Assembly: GCA_963402885.1 (NCBI GenBank)
Contig: OY727097.1
Coordinates: 27,955,401 to 28,019,400, forward strand
Length of the DNA: 64,000 nt
Direction: 5' to 3'
From: Antedon bifida
Taxonomy: Eukaryota > Echinodermata > Crinoidea > Comatulida > Antedonidae
Of this stretch, positions 23,801-35,741 are shown piece after piece. The notes under the pieces were generated by a model. The model saw nothing but the letters and a program-made list of their open reading frames with translations, made no database searches and was not told the origin of the DNA. How positions within the stretch are numbered: the first letter of the stretch is position 1; each line of letters begins with the position of its first letter. The position numbers and the translations under genes were made by a program.

Positions 23801-24785
23801 ATGTCCGTACATGTATATTAAACCAAACAAGTTTTTAAAGGTCATGCCTAACTAAATAAATCTTGATATGTGTTTGATCGAATAATAAGTATATCCAGGG
23901 TCCACGCGATTATAGTTAATACCAAATCTATAGTAGTAGGCCTAGTTTGTTCCTTGCTGATGAAAATATACTATAAAGTGTTTTGTGCGGAGCGCAGCTA
24001 AACATCGTGTTTGAAAATACTTGTTTCATTATTCAGGTCCGTCGAATATTTATAGTATCATATTATTATTCGCGGGTAAGATTACGCTGCGCACCCGTAC
24101 AGCACACGTGCACGTTCACACCATCACAATGCTAATTCAACAAAAATAAGATTGGCATATGTCATTTATGTCTGAGAAGGATAGAGCACTTCCGATGTTA
24201 ATTATTTGGACTTAATCGATTATCGTGCAGGACCTCTGGAGATTTTGGCAGGTAAAACCGATGCATTTGTCGGCCCTCTGTGAAAACATAAATAAACAGG
24301 TAAAGCGAAAAGATGGAAACTATCGTGGTTCTTTCGACTGACCCATACATCGACCTAAATCCGTTATATGTCCGAGCCAATCATGCCATACAAATTGACA
24401 AAGCCAGGCGTATGGCGGTTCTTTCTGACGCAGCTGTGAAAGCCCCACCGTTAAAATTCAATAAAATACTCTTTCGTTTCGTAATCTTATCGTTACCGGC
24501 ATTAGTCTACCGTGGTGCTTTTTGAATGACTAGAGACACTTCGATCACTCATTCCCGGTACAAAATGTGTGTACAATCACACGACTTTACACAAATACTA
24601 ATTAATGAAAGCTAAGCATGCGTCGTTAATGAAGTCGATAACTTTCTATTTAAGGATACGTCTCGAAGTTCATCAAACTTCGATACAAATGGTTACAACA
24701 ATAAAATGTTAATTAAATTGCGGTATACATTAAGATTATCATTGAGGTAAAGTGGAAATATAACTATACAGGCATGAACAACAAC
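20857..24785 (-). other. FGF intron 2
   Basis: Intron-like DNA between the FGF terminal exon and the candidate middle exon. It contains short tRNA-like repeats at about 22576-22935. Open frames here (for example 21262-21531 plus) are not recognised. Confidence 0.6.
22576..22935 (+). repeat. Three copies of a GTTAAGCCGTTGGTC repeat, tRNA-derived SINE-like
   Basis: GTTAAGCCGTTGG or a one-base variant occurs at 22576, 22742 and 22857, each followed within 30 bases by AAATAAC or AAATAAAC. The third copy also has GGATTCGATTC at 22901, like a polymerase III B box, about 40 bases after the TGGTCAAGG stretch that resembles an A box. That spacing suits a tRNA-derived SINE head. The cloverleaf is not convincing, so a degraded SINE is inference. 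Confidence 0.4.
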
Positions 24786-24898
24786 ACCAGAGCCGAACGG
24801 AACAGTTCCATTTGCTGATTTGAATAGTGCAATACATCGGCAGACTTTGTTTTTCGCACCTTGTCGCACACCGGTCTTGATGAGCCTGGAAAATCTAC
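24786..24898 (-). CDS. Fibroblast growth factor, candidate middle exon
   Basis: Found by looking for the short central FGF exon between the two clear ones. On the minus strand, AG at 24900-24899 is followed by 113 bases reading R-F-S-R-L-I-K-T-G-V-R-Q and then C-I-A-L-F-K-S-A-N-G-T-V-P-F-G-S-G. The last part parallels Y-L-A-M-x-x-D-G-x-L-Y-G-S of FGF1-like proteins. Start phase 1 matches the exon 1 donor and end phase 0 matches exon 3. Length is close to the 104 bp usual for this exon. Weak points are a poor donor (GTTGTT) and acceptor, and loss of the usual Tyr-Leu. An alternative donor one base pair of codons earlier (GTGTTG, phase 1) would need the internal CCCACAG acceptor of exon 3. GC content is above that of the flanking intron. 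Confidence 0.5.
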
Positions 24899-27703
24899 CT
24901 TATTAAGTAACTTTAGTTGAGGAGTTGTGATTCACAGATTTCTTTCTTCATTGACATATCTGAAGTTATTGAAGATAGTCATAATCTATTTCCTTTCTAT
25001 TTTAATGACTTTGAGAAATGCTTTTTGATAAGTACGGTACTTTATATGTCAATTTTGTTACTAAATATTGCGTCGATCTGTAGTATTAATAGTATGTTTT
25101 TCGTGTGTCCCCCAAAAACATGAAACATTAATAATATAGACTTTAAATATGCCATTTTGCAATTCTAATAAAGTTTTTTTACTTCCGTGGAAAAAAACCA
25201 ACAAAAAATAGCATAGGCCTAATGATTTCACTAATAAAAAGACAAAATAAAAGGTTAAATTTAAACAAAACCGATTGTCTGACAAAAGAAGAAAGTTTTT
25301 CATTTTTTAAATCTAATTTTGAGGTCAAACTGAATAAGTATTTTATGACATTAAAATGGCATATTAAAAACAATTCCAGGCGGACAATATATCTTCTGTA
25401 AAGTACATTGTCATTTAAATCTTTCTCTTATTATTACGTCACTGATTAAAAAAAACATTATCCAGTACATTTATCCCAAGTTCAGATGTTCTCCTTGGGG
25501 TACAGTTTAGGTTCCAGTATTATGTGCACTTTAAAAACAGACCTGCTGTGCTTGCTATTGTTATTATTTTTGCCTGAGAAAGAAATACCACAATATCGTT
25601 CACTCCTCTGTCCAATTAAGCCTTTAATTCTAACACAACGAGTTCCTATCTATTGCCAACTGCGTGTCAAGATAACCGTTTTATGAGGTAGAAGTGAAGT
25701 TACGCAAGGGTAGCGTATTGTCTTTATATTCGTCTATCCAGGTACTTGTGCCATTGTTTTTCCATTGTTGGTTTCCTGATTATTGGAGTTAGTATGCAAG
25801 GTTTTCAACGAAACTACAATAAAATGCAATCATTATATATTCAGCCACACCATGAAGTTAACGCGCGCGTGCAAAAAAATACACGCGCACATGGTAGTGA
25901 CCGGTTTGTACGTGCATATAAAGCCGCTTTATGATATTTCAACGTATTTCAAGCAAAAAACATTTGTGTCGAGCTCAGCTATCATATTTACCGGTGCATG
26001 ATTGCATGTTACACACATTTATGACAGGTGCAGGGTGCATTCCTCTGAAACTTGTTTTGGCAACATCTAACATATTAAATACCGTTTAAAAAAAAGTAAT
26101 AATGCTCGATTTTGTAGTTTTGTAAGTTAAAACTTAGCCTACGCTTATTATTATTGCGCGCAAAGTTGAAGCCTTTTAAATGTGAATGTGGTTTTTGAAG
26201 ACCTGGACCTAATCGCTTGCCCTATTATGCCATTGTTATCCTGATCGTTCCAATTAACTAAACGATAATGAAGGCTGGATAATCATTGGAAAGATTTAGA
26301 CGTAAAAGTCGGTAGCCACTCTAGTCGGTAAAGATCATAAACGGTGTAATTAATTATTTAAGGGCAATTATAAGATGATCGGGTTAGGACACTTAATAGC
26401 CATACCTTAAAACGTTAAGCAGACAACACATATGTACCTATCAAAACACTTTTCATTAAAATAAATGTATTATTATGGTAGCATTAGCAAAACAAAGGTA
26501 GCCTGCAGTACACTGACACAAATGCTTGAAACATGTTAACGTCCATTTTACTTCTTAAAATGGTTTTATTTTGCACATAAGCCGGATCATACACGCTGCT
26601 GTTTTCTGCAGCGTTTAGCTTATTCCCAAGGGATCGACCGGCTGACTATCATGGAAATATAGTATATTTCTTTGACAAGGTCGCACCTTTGCTCGAGTTT
26701 ATCGTACCTTGTTGTATAAACTGTTGTTGTACCTATGCTATAATACCGAAAGAATAGTTGGCCGTTAAGCCAGAGGAAATCTATGATTTTACACTTATAT
26801 GTGTAAAAAGTGCATCCAGATAGACCTGAGTCATTATATCAATTTAATTCATCTTGTCGAGATTTGCCGATTAGACAATTTCAGAAACAAGTTCCTTTCC
26901 ACAAATGAATAACATTTATATGTGTGAAGAAACCGGTCTTTCTGATGATGTACCGGTAACAGACAGAGAACTGAATGTCCATGCACAATATTCAGAATAT
27001 AAATGCATGACTTTGAAGAAACCCGTAATATTATTAAGTCTAGAAAATAGTAGTACTAATTTTGTAATATTAAAATGCCGAACGAATAATTCAATTGTCG
27101 TCATTATCAATATTATTTATCCTATACTGTATAATATACTACAGTATTTTAATTAACTAAACTGTGGTGCGAAAAGTGGAGGTCTCGCGTGTTTTTTGAG
27201 TTCGTATGAAAAGTTTTCGATCGAAGAAACCTTTAATTTAAGTTCTAACCACTTAACACTTTTGAAACGGCATAATAGAGGCCAATTAGAACAGCAATGA
27301 ACAGCAAAGATGTGTGAATGTGACTAAGGAACTTACAGATCTCTTGTATTTTGTTATTACACGTTGCTTACGGTTTACTATATACTATATTATTCAAGAT
27401 AGAGTTCTGCCAATTTTCTTAAACTCTGGGTTTGATTGAACACTTTAAAAGAAGACGAAAGCTCCAATGTGGTTATACAAACAACACAAATCAGGTATAG
27501 GTATAAAATGTGTATATCAATGGTAACCTATATATTTTGTGCCTTATTTATGATTTACAGTCACATGTATATAAACATAGACCACTTACCGAAGGTCGAT
27601 AGAGTAACCAAAATATTTTACCGGTCGCAAATCAACTTACCGGCAAGGTTGGGTCAAACAGTTACCCGTAAAAAACAAATTGCAAACTGTAAAATATACT
27701 TAC
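24899..27703 (-). other. FGF intron 1
   Basis: Bounded by the GTAAGT donor of exon 1 (27703 downward) and the proposed acceptor at 24899. No other coding segment of FGF type was recognised in it. Includes CpG-rich alternating purine-pyrimidine sequence (CGCGCG..CACGCGCAC) near 25862-25890. Confidence 0.5.
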
Positions 27704-28229
27704 TATTAACATCGTTCCCGGCATCTGTTCCATAAACTTTACCATCCTTATCAATAGCAAGCAGAAGCTGCCATTTTGAGTAAATTTGTTTAAGTTTGTG
27801 ATGAGCATTTCTTACTCCTCTCTTGTTGCCTTTTTGGGCTTCAGCTGCCCTGGCCGAACTTGGATGCCTGATTGCCATTTTGGGTTGGGTCCCCAATAAA
27901 TCAATAGGCTTACTTGTTGGAGAAACAACACGTTTGTTTTCGTTCGTATTATTATCCTCTGTAACAGCGTTTACTTTTGTTGTTGTTTCTTTATTTGTTT
28001 CAATTTCTGTGTTTTGTGCTTCAGAGCTTTGTAATTTCAATGACTCTGTCGTAGTCGTCACCGTGCTGGTGGATGTCGTTGTTAATTCACTTTCTATCGT
28101 CCTTCTGTTTAAAGCTTCTGTTGTTACAATATCTGTCGTATCAAAAGGAACACAATCTGCATGTTGCAGAAAATTTACAAGCAAAGTAATGTAGAGAAAA
28201 AACCGCGATAATGCAATAACAAATTCCAT
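27704..28229 (-). CDS. Fibroblast growth factor, first coding exon with signal peptide
   Basis: Begins at ATG 28229-28227 and runs 175 codons plus one base to a consensus GTAAGT donor. Residues 1-26 form a signal peptide (M-E-F-V-I-A-L-S-R-F-F-L-Y-I-T-L-L-V-N), so the product is secreted. About 75 residues rich in Thr, Ser and Glu follow, likely O-glycosylated and unlike compact vertebrate FGFs. Then comes a basic stretch (K-R-G-V-R, a possible processing site) and L-K-Q-I-Y-S-K-W-Q-L-L-L-A-I-D-K-D-G-K-V-Y-G-T. That is the first strand pair of the FGF trefoil (L-Y-x-x-x-x-x-L-x-I-x-x-D-G-x-V-x-G-T). The exon stops just after it, where FGF genes normally have an intron. FGFs signal through receptor tyrosine kinases with heparan sulfate as co-factor. 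The frame is open upstream to a GTG at 28262, but the first ATG gives the signal peptide at the right place. Confidence 0.85.
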
Positions 28230-30608
28230 TTTAAAGTATATCTTCCAGTAGTCCAACTGCACGTTGATTTCTTAATATGTGTCTTCTTTTGCTTGTTGCA
28301 AATTCAATATTTTACAACTATTTCTAGCAAAATCCATGCAATGGACAGACTTTGATAAAACAACAGCTATGTTTCAATCTTTGTACTGTCGAGTTTTCTT
28401 CCTTCATAAGGTTTTCCTTAAAAGTGATAATTCCCTGTTACTGTATTAGTGAATGTAGGCTATTCGGACGAAGAGAGCTTATTCACTCAGTAGGCCTACG
28501 GTTGTCCCTGACAATTGCTGAATTCAAGAAGATTAGCTTCTTTTTGTATGCTCACTATTCTCAACCAATCACATTCGTAAGTAGGCGGGGCTTAAGCTGT
28601 GCGGCCCTGAACGTGTATTACGTTAAAGCTAACTTCTTTACAGTACGTACTTCAGTTGAACCACAGAGTTCACAGTTTCTTTACATGTGTTTTTACATGT
28701 GTTTAAAGTAATCAGAATTCTGTAAAATCAACAAGAGAAGTAATTCAAGATTATATTTCAAATTTTAGTTAAATTATTTTATACAAAAATCTAACTGAAT
28801 TTAACTAACTAACTCCACATTCTGACACACAAATCTATGGATCTCAACAGTACTTTATATTGGATTGAGAACCCGGCTTGCGAATACATTTCTCGGACTC
28901 GAATATACTTCTACGTATAATGCATCATAGTGCTGTACGATGACGTCATAAAGCGCTTACGTAACCGGTTTCAATGGTCACAATGTGTACCCGTATTCTG
29001 ATTTTAAGGGTGCAGACCCTGATCCCCAGGGTACATTAATTGAGAGCTTATTACCATCTTTACACAGCTCTGATTCATTCAAATTTACTCTGTCTCTCTA
29101 GATGCCATATCTATATGGACGTAGGCCATCATGTTCTGCCACAATTTCTCGCTTTCGTTAATTATTAAACAACAAAATTAATTTCGGATTATTTCAATAG
29201 AGAAAGATATAGCCAACACCCTTTGAATAATAAACTCATGTTAACTTACTATTTAATATAGGCCTACAGTACATTCTCTGACTGAAGAATATGCTTAATT
29301 TTTGCATATGGTGCGCCAATGAATTGTTAGCGTTGTTCAGTACGTCGTTGGAAGGGTGGTCTGATATTATGATAGTAAAGGTGCATTTTATTATATCGGA
29401 TGAGCATTTCGATCGATAAAGGTGATTCCAATTCTAAAAATAAATCTGACCAATAATTACGCAATATATTGTGAAATGCATATTGTGCTGATGCTTGAAC
29501 AGACTTGTCATTGTTCTATCGATTGGTTGAGTGCAAATATTGGATCATTTGTCTAAAGATGCGTTTAGTTAATAATATTTGTCTAACGTAGCGTATATTT
29601 GTCTTTACAATAAAGAATGGAGAGTAGAGCACAAAAGATGACCAGTGCTTTAGTCATAAAACAAAAGCGCAATAATCAATTGTTTTGTATTCCGGTATTT
29701 TAAAGTAACGCCACGCCAGGTACGGTGTGCGGTTTTTTTTTTCGTACGATAGTTCCACATAATAATCGGATAATATCAACTCCAAAGCTCTGTATACACT
29801 ATCAAATTTATGTGACAAAAAAATGTGATGTGCCCATATATGAACATGTAGTGTCATATCACTACCATATTTGGGCATATCACTACCATATTTGTATACA
29901 CTTTTTTTGTCAAACTAGTGTAGACAGAGCTTTAGTACAATAATAAATATGTATACTAATGCATTAGTGCAGTTATTTTTACAAAAACTCTTCCATTGAG
30001 TGCATCCTACTTAAACGACCCGGATGTTGAGAAAGTTTCGTACGGAACGATGACCATTATTCTAGTTCATTAAATTGAAATTGTTTTTCCAACAAGATTT
30101 AGTATCCGAATATAATAGACAAACACCTGGTTAAATCATATGTTTTTCTCTAAACATCTGCCGTATACAAACACCTGAGTGAACTGTGTGATTTAACAAA
30201 AAAAGCGAAAGATTATGCAACCATCGGTGATCCGGTTGTTAATGTTGTCTTAATTATATTTTTTTTAAAGGAGAAAAAACACACACGGATCTCTTGATTA
30301 TTAGTTAAGATACGTGCGCGTTCATAAATTGATGCCTGAATGCATGGAGTAAAGAATTTACTCCATGCTGAAGGCCTACAGCTTGTGCGCAATTCAATGG
30401 CAGTTTCTTTTTTTCCTTATGAAAGTTGTACCAAATAATCTAATAAAGATGATTGAACCTAAAAAACATGTTTTAATCTGTCCCACAATATTATTGTAGA
30501 TTAATATTGATTTTGTGTAAAAAAAAAGGGCAAAATTTTAAAAATGTGCGCGAAACGATTTCATAAAGCACATGTGCAATGACCTTTTCTATTATTATCA
30601 ACATCAAA
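28230..30608. other. Intergenic region between two divergent genes
   Basis: Lies between the start of the minus-strand FGF and the plus-strand exon at 30609, so it should contain both promoters. I could not single out a TATA box or initiator with confidence. One family A MITE sits at 29784-29934. Confidence 0.5.
29784..29934. mobile_element. MITE, family A
   Basis: AAAGCTCTGTATACACTATC at the left and CTAGTGTAGACAGAGCTTT at the right, with the ATATGAACATG core. Part of the right arm (GTTTGATA) is deleted. Confidence 0.85.
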
Positions 30609-30821
30609 ATGGCAGCTCAAAGATTTCGGAATGTTTTGAAATATTGTGGCCTAGCTTTTAATCGCTTTCATGCTTCTGAATCGCGTAAAAAGGTATCAAA
30701 AATTGCAGTATGCAGTTTTTTCACTACAAGTGGACTGTGGTGGCTACATAAGCACGGATATATCATGACTTTCGTAGCTCCAAAGCTACCCAGTGTTGCT
30801 GCCCTTGATGTAGAACGAAAG
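30609..30821 (+). CDS. First coding exon of an unidentified, probably mitochondrial protein
   Basis: ATG at 30609 in context AAAATGG opens 71 codons ending at AAG before the donor GTAGGC at 30822 (phase 0). The N-terminus is rich in Arg/Lys and hydroxylated residues without acids for about 20 residues (M-A-A-Q-R-F-R-N-V-L-K), typical of a mitochondrial targeting sequence. A hydrophobic stretch A-V-C-S-F-F-T-T-S-G-L-W-W-L, flanked by basic residues, could be a membrane segment. I do not recognise the family. The arrangement recalls the start of mitochondrial calcium uptake (MICU) proteins, but that is only a resemblance. No following exon was identified in the remaining 33 kb, so the first intron is very long or later exons are too short to see. 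An in-frame ATG at 30579 exists; the second start gives the better targeting peptide. Confidence 0.6.
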
Positions 30822-33320
30822 GTAGGCGACTAAAACCATTTAATCTCCGCTAGGATTTGACCCCAATCTGATGCTTGATTAGGCCTAGCCTAAAATCTTT
30901 TAAAACAACTCTGAAATGCTAAAATTGCTTACATACTAATAATTATTAAGTGCATATGTCTATTTATATAACAGTTAACTAGCCTATCCAATTATTATTT
31001 CGGTTTAATTCCTCTTTTGTGTACTTTTTTAGTTTTAAATTGTATTTATAAGGCCTAGCTAGGCTAGTTCTAGTAATTTAGACTTAGTTTATTAAGACAA
31101 AAATTAGAGGATGGAAATCATGTATTGCTCTATAGATACTGTGTTTGATTGATAATGACTTGGCCAACATACTCAACCCCCTAGCTAGTCTAGGTTTTTT
31201 GTTTTGTTTTGTGTAAGAGTATTTAAACAACATGCATGATTTATGTGTAATGATCAACCTTTAAATCTAAATAATGTTGATTCAATATTATTATGTTTGT
31301 CAAATAAAATTGAAATGAATTTCTTTGTTGTGCTTATTTTGTGCTTGTTTTATTGTAACATACAGTAAACTTTAATATCCTAAATGTTCATTTTTGGTGA
31401 TTTTTTGTTTTTTTATTGATATCTTCATTTATCACAAGAAACGTTATATTATGATCATTATTCAACATCTAAATGACATTATATCAAACAGGGGTTTAAT
31501 TGATTTAAACGACAAACAAAGCTCTTTCCATTTTTTAGAAGCTTCTAATTATATCACAGGAATATAATTTTGACGGATGTAAACATCCCCAATTTTAATG
31601 TCTTCTACCTAGCTTGTCTGAAGCATAGCTTATTATTGGCATATACAGTATTAGCATTGGCTTTCCACCCAACCTAATATCAACACAGCACCCATGTTTT
31701 TTCCTTACCTATTAATTTATTTTTTAAATTTCACCAACATCTACAGTACTGTAGACTTTTCTAGATACCTGTATTCACCATATTTAGAATATAACTATGA
31801 CCTTGTTCAACTTGGTGGTTTTTTTTTTTTTTCTTACTAAATGATTCACAAGAAATTAATTATTTATGCATAATTTAGGTCAAATTCGTCAGCTGATTTT
31901 AGTACAGTATTAATTTATAAAGTCTAAAGGGACGTGACCCCAGGTTTAAAACCAGTACAATTATTAAAAACGAAAGTAGTACCACAACCTGTTCCAACTT
32001 CAGGTAGCTAAATGTAAACTTTCATATTGTCTGTGAATTTAGATAACTGTAACATTGGCTACCTCTGTTCAGGGGATACCCTATAGGGGACACATTGTTG
32101 GGTGTTGATGGTGTCCCCTGAATGGAGGTTATACTGTATACAGTATTACTACTGGCAGGATATATAGTATATAATCAATTAATATAAATAAAGAAAAGTG
32201 TAATATAAATCAGATTCTTTGAGCAGTATTACAGAGTCAATATTTACACTTTAAGGGTTACTGTATGCCGTCCAGTGTATATTGAAAAACAATATACAGA
32301 ATAGAGTTTTAAGTATTATAAATCGGATTCATAAATTGAGATGAAGAGTCAATATTTAGAATTAATTTAATATTTATTTCAGTTTTAAAGATACTCTTTG
32401 TTGGCTCGCTAAGTGGTTCTACTGTACTGTAAAAAGAGAAATCGGATTTATAAATGAAGATATTGAATAATGTATTTAGTTTGAATAGGGCTTTCACTGT
32501 ATACTCCTATCCAGTATACAATAATAAAGAATAAAATCAGATTCTACATACAGTATTATAGAGATATTAATATTTTTCTAATTCATATTTGTTCATGTCC
32601 TTGTTCCACTATGCATTCTTTTTTTATTTTTTTAACTTCTCACTAAAATGCATATAGAAAAGACAAAACACATATTAGTGAAAGGTAGGACCAACAGGTG
32701 GTAAATACCTCTAATACGGTCCAGTCCCATTTAGACAATGAAAACGTATAAATAAAATTATAATAAAATACTGTATAATGGCCTATATAGCATATTATAG
32801 AAATTAGTGATCTTAAGCTGGTCGACATTTACAGCATTCTAACAACATTCTAAAAAGTTTTGATACAAGCTCTATTAAATCTATGATGTCTCAGATTTTA
32901 AATCTACTATTAGCTTCAGGTATTAATATGATTACAAAGTAGTTTTTCCTGTCAGCTTTTCTATGATAAGAAATGTACTGTACATACCTATTGGACACAT
33001 CCTATTAATCACAGGATGTATACAACGTTATTAGGTATTACCAGAATGAGCTTTCTAACTTGGAGAAAAATATTTAGCTGTTGATAATTTAATCAAATTA
33101 TCTACAAATAATCTTTACTCAGACGTACAAAGTATAAAAGTTGATTATACTGTAGAAAGTGTACAGTAATTATGATATAAAATCATCTATAGTACAGTAT
33201 CATAATTTAGAACATACCTACTTTAAACTATTTCTTAAGTGTATTTTTTTTTTCAATGTAATAGCACTAGTAATATCTTCATTTTGTTAATATTTGGGAG
33301 ATTGGATGAAAATTTCGGAT
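30822..33320 (+). other. Intron-like sequence with many TACTGTA/TACAGTA words
   Basis: Follows the donor at 30822. No coding sequence recognised. An inverted pair, CCTCTGTTCAGGGGATAC and GTGTCCCCTGAATGGAGG, spans about 32062-32127. It belongs to a repeat also seen at 34.27 and 59.24 kb. The heptamers TACTGTA and TACAGTA are strongly enriched from here to about 34.3 kb. Confidence 0.5.
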
Positions 33321-33644
33321 GCTCCTAGCGAAATCGGGAGGCTCCCAGAGAAATCAGGAGGCTCCCAGAGAAATCAGGAGGCTCTCAGAGAAATCGGGAG
33401 GCTCCCAGAGAAATCAGGAGGCTCCCACCCAGAAAAATCGGGAGGCTCCCACCCAGAAAAATCGGGAGGCTCCCACCCAGAAAAATCGGGAGGCTCCCAC
33501 CCAGAAAAATCAGGAGGCTCCCACCCAGAAAAATCGGGAGGCTCCCACCCAGAAAAATCGGGAGGCTCCCACAGAAATCGGTAGGGTCCCACAGAAATCG
33601 GGAGGCTCCCATAAAAATCGGGAGGCTCACAGAGAAATCGGGAG
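33321..33644 (+). repeat. Minisatellite, 15 units of 20 or 24 bp
   Basis: Units read GCTCCCAGAGAAATCGGGAG. Five 20-bp units (33321-33420) are followed by six 24-bp units carrying an additional CACC (33421-33564), then four 20-bp units (33565-33644). The central 24-mers are nearly identical, the flanking 20-mers more varied. Because 24 is divisible by three and the unit lacks stops, several frames on both strands stay open and translate to repetitive peptides. I regard those as by-products, not genes. Confidence 0.95.
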
Positions 33645-35361
33645 GGCTAAAACGTCTGATGTTTCTCTTTTATATACAGTCATTTTATACGGTAGCTTGT
33701 GTTTCAATGTTACTACTCTGACCTAGCTCCTTCTTTAACTAGTTTATTAGTATGTCAAGTAACTTCCTGTAGAGACTTCAATTCTGTTGATTCCTCGTTT
33801 GGATCAAATTATCATTAATTTGCAACACCCCGAGTGAGACACGCAATTCATGCAAAAGGCCTACTGTACACGTCATTATCGCTTCTCCAGAATCTCTCTT
33901 GATAATCTTAACTACTTCATTCTTTAACCAAATTTTAAAGTGCGTTCTTTGTTTGAGATGACTGGCTAAGCGCTCTTCCACTGTGAACGGTAGTACAGTA
34001 GTTAAAAAAACTAGTTTTAAAAACTAAAATATGCTGTACAATGTATTAAAAAAAAATAATAGCCTCCAAATTATGATTTCAAATGTATCAACATTTCCTA
34101 ATAGGCTACTAAACAACATTTGAGTAGTAATTGGTTAGTAAAATTATAGTAGAGGAGACACTACTGTATATAATAAGGACCCAAAAAAGTATTCCTTATA
34201 TGGATGTACTGTATACTGTAAGGCTTGGCTGTAGTGTTAAAAAAAAAATCCCTAATAATTTCACAGAAAAATGTCCCCTTAATAGAGGTGTCCTCTGAAC
34301 CGGGTGTTCCAAACAAAAGGTTTGAATGTATTAAAATAAGAAAATAAGAACTTTTTTTCTATTCAATATCAAGTTTTATATATTGATGTATTAATTTAAT
34401 TTATAATACTCTGATTTCTTAACAGTAATCACTCTTGTAATATTAAACAAATACAAAATACTGCTTGCATAAATATTTAGTTTTTAGTAATTACTTTAGA
34501 TTAAAATCTGCTTAGTATATTTTTCAAAAACTAATTGTGAATTTTCATTGACAACAGGAAATATATGGAAATCAAGGGTGCATCAAAATTCAGTATAAGT
34601 TTCACATAAGCCAAACATAATTATTTTTTGATCTGAATTTAAAACATAATATATACTTCAACAGTGGTTAAAATAAATTATAGTTTGTAAAGCAAGTCAA
34701 GGGAACGTCAATAGATAAGAAAAAAGAATATCCGTTACGATTTGAGTGAAGTGGCGACAGTTGGGGCAAAATATTTTAAACAGATAAATAAAACAAGTCT
34801 TTCGACTTTATTGAAGATTAAAATTATTTAAATCTTTATCACTATCAGTGCTATTACAATTACATATCTGCCATAACTTGACTTTAAAATAATACTTTTT
34901 AAAATTCAGTGGCAGATCTAGGAGTCAGAAATAGAAAGGCATGGGCTTAAAAATTGTGAAATTGATGTAGGCCTACTAAATATGTCTACAGCTGTACAGT
35001 AGTCAAAAGTAGGCATTCCTTCACTTGCACATCCAAGGGAATGTTTTAGAATAGTCAAATGTTTCAACATGTTCATATCATATAATAACATCTGTTATCT
35101 GATCGTTGTAATGATTGAAATCCGTTTTAGTTTGAGTAAATTCCAGATCCAGGATTCTGAACTCCAACATGCTTTACAACATACTACACATGTGTTCATT
35201 GCACTCGATGTGTTTTTAAATTTCAAAAACTTGGGAGACATTTTATGATTGGTTGGTACCTGTACACTATTTCTATAGTCTCTGTTTTTTAGCTACAGTG
35301 TTGTTTATTATTCTTTCTTTATGCTATCGCTTTTAGTACTGCATAGTGTATTTCACAAGGA
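33645..35361. other. Non-coding, repeat fragment at about 34262-34310
   Basis: Contains TGTCCCCTTAATAGAGGTGT (about 34270), a fragment of the same family found at 59.24 kb. No gene recognised. Confidence 0.45.
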
Positions 35362-35502
35362 TAAAGCTCTGTCTACACTATCAAACTATTACTAGTATAT
35401 GTGACAACAAAAATGTGATGTCATATCACTACCATATTTGGGCATATCACTACTATATTTGGGAACATCACACTTTTTTTTTTCAACAGTGTAGACTGCC
35501 TG
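35362..35502. mobile_element. MITE, family A, degraded right end
   Basis: TAAAGCTCTGTCTACACTAT at the left; the right end reads CAACAGTGTAGACTGCCTG. Inner CACTACCATATTTGGGCATA words are retained. Confidence 0.8.
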
Positions 35503-35741
35503 TATAAGAAAGTAATGAATTGAATATAAAAGTAATGTTATTGAAAACTTAAAATAAGTATTTTAAAATTAAGAACATTTTTAAAAGCTACTGTAAAATG
35601 GACACATTTTTAAAGTTGGTTGTTGTTGTTACAAAGATTTTTTTTTAATTTGGTAGGTACCAAATACTACTTATACTCATCATACTGTATATTTTGTATA
35701 CCAGTCTCTGGTCTCATATGATGACATTTGTAATCCAAATA

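Noticed and set aside
25862-25890. CGCGCG-rich alternating run as Z-DNA or promoter CpG island
   Set aside because: Too short and isolated, with no associated start site.
28227-28262. Upstream start of the FGF exon at 28262
   Set aside because: The codon there is GTG, not ATG; the ATG at 28229 places the signal peptide at the N-terminus.
33321-33644. CRISPR array
   Set aside because: Units are contiguous with no unique spacers, and the DNA is clearly from an animal nucleus.
33294-33726. Repetitive open frames on both strands over the minisatellite
   Set aside because: They arise because the 24-bp unit is a multiple of three and stop-free; opposite-strand frames are equally open, so no coding constraint is evident.
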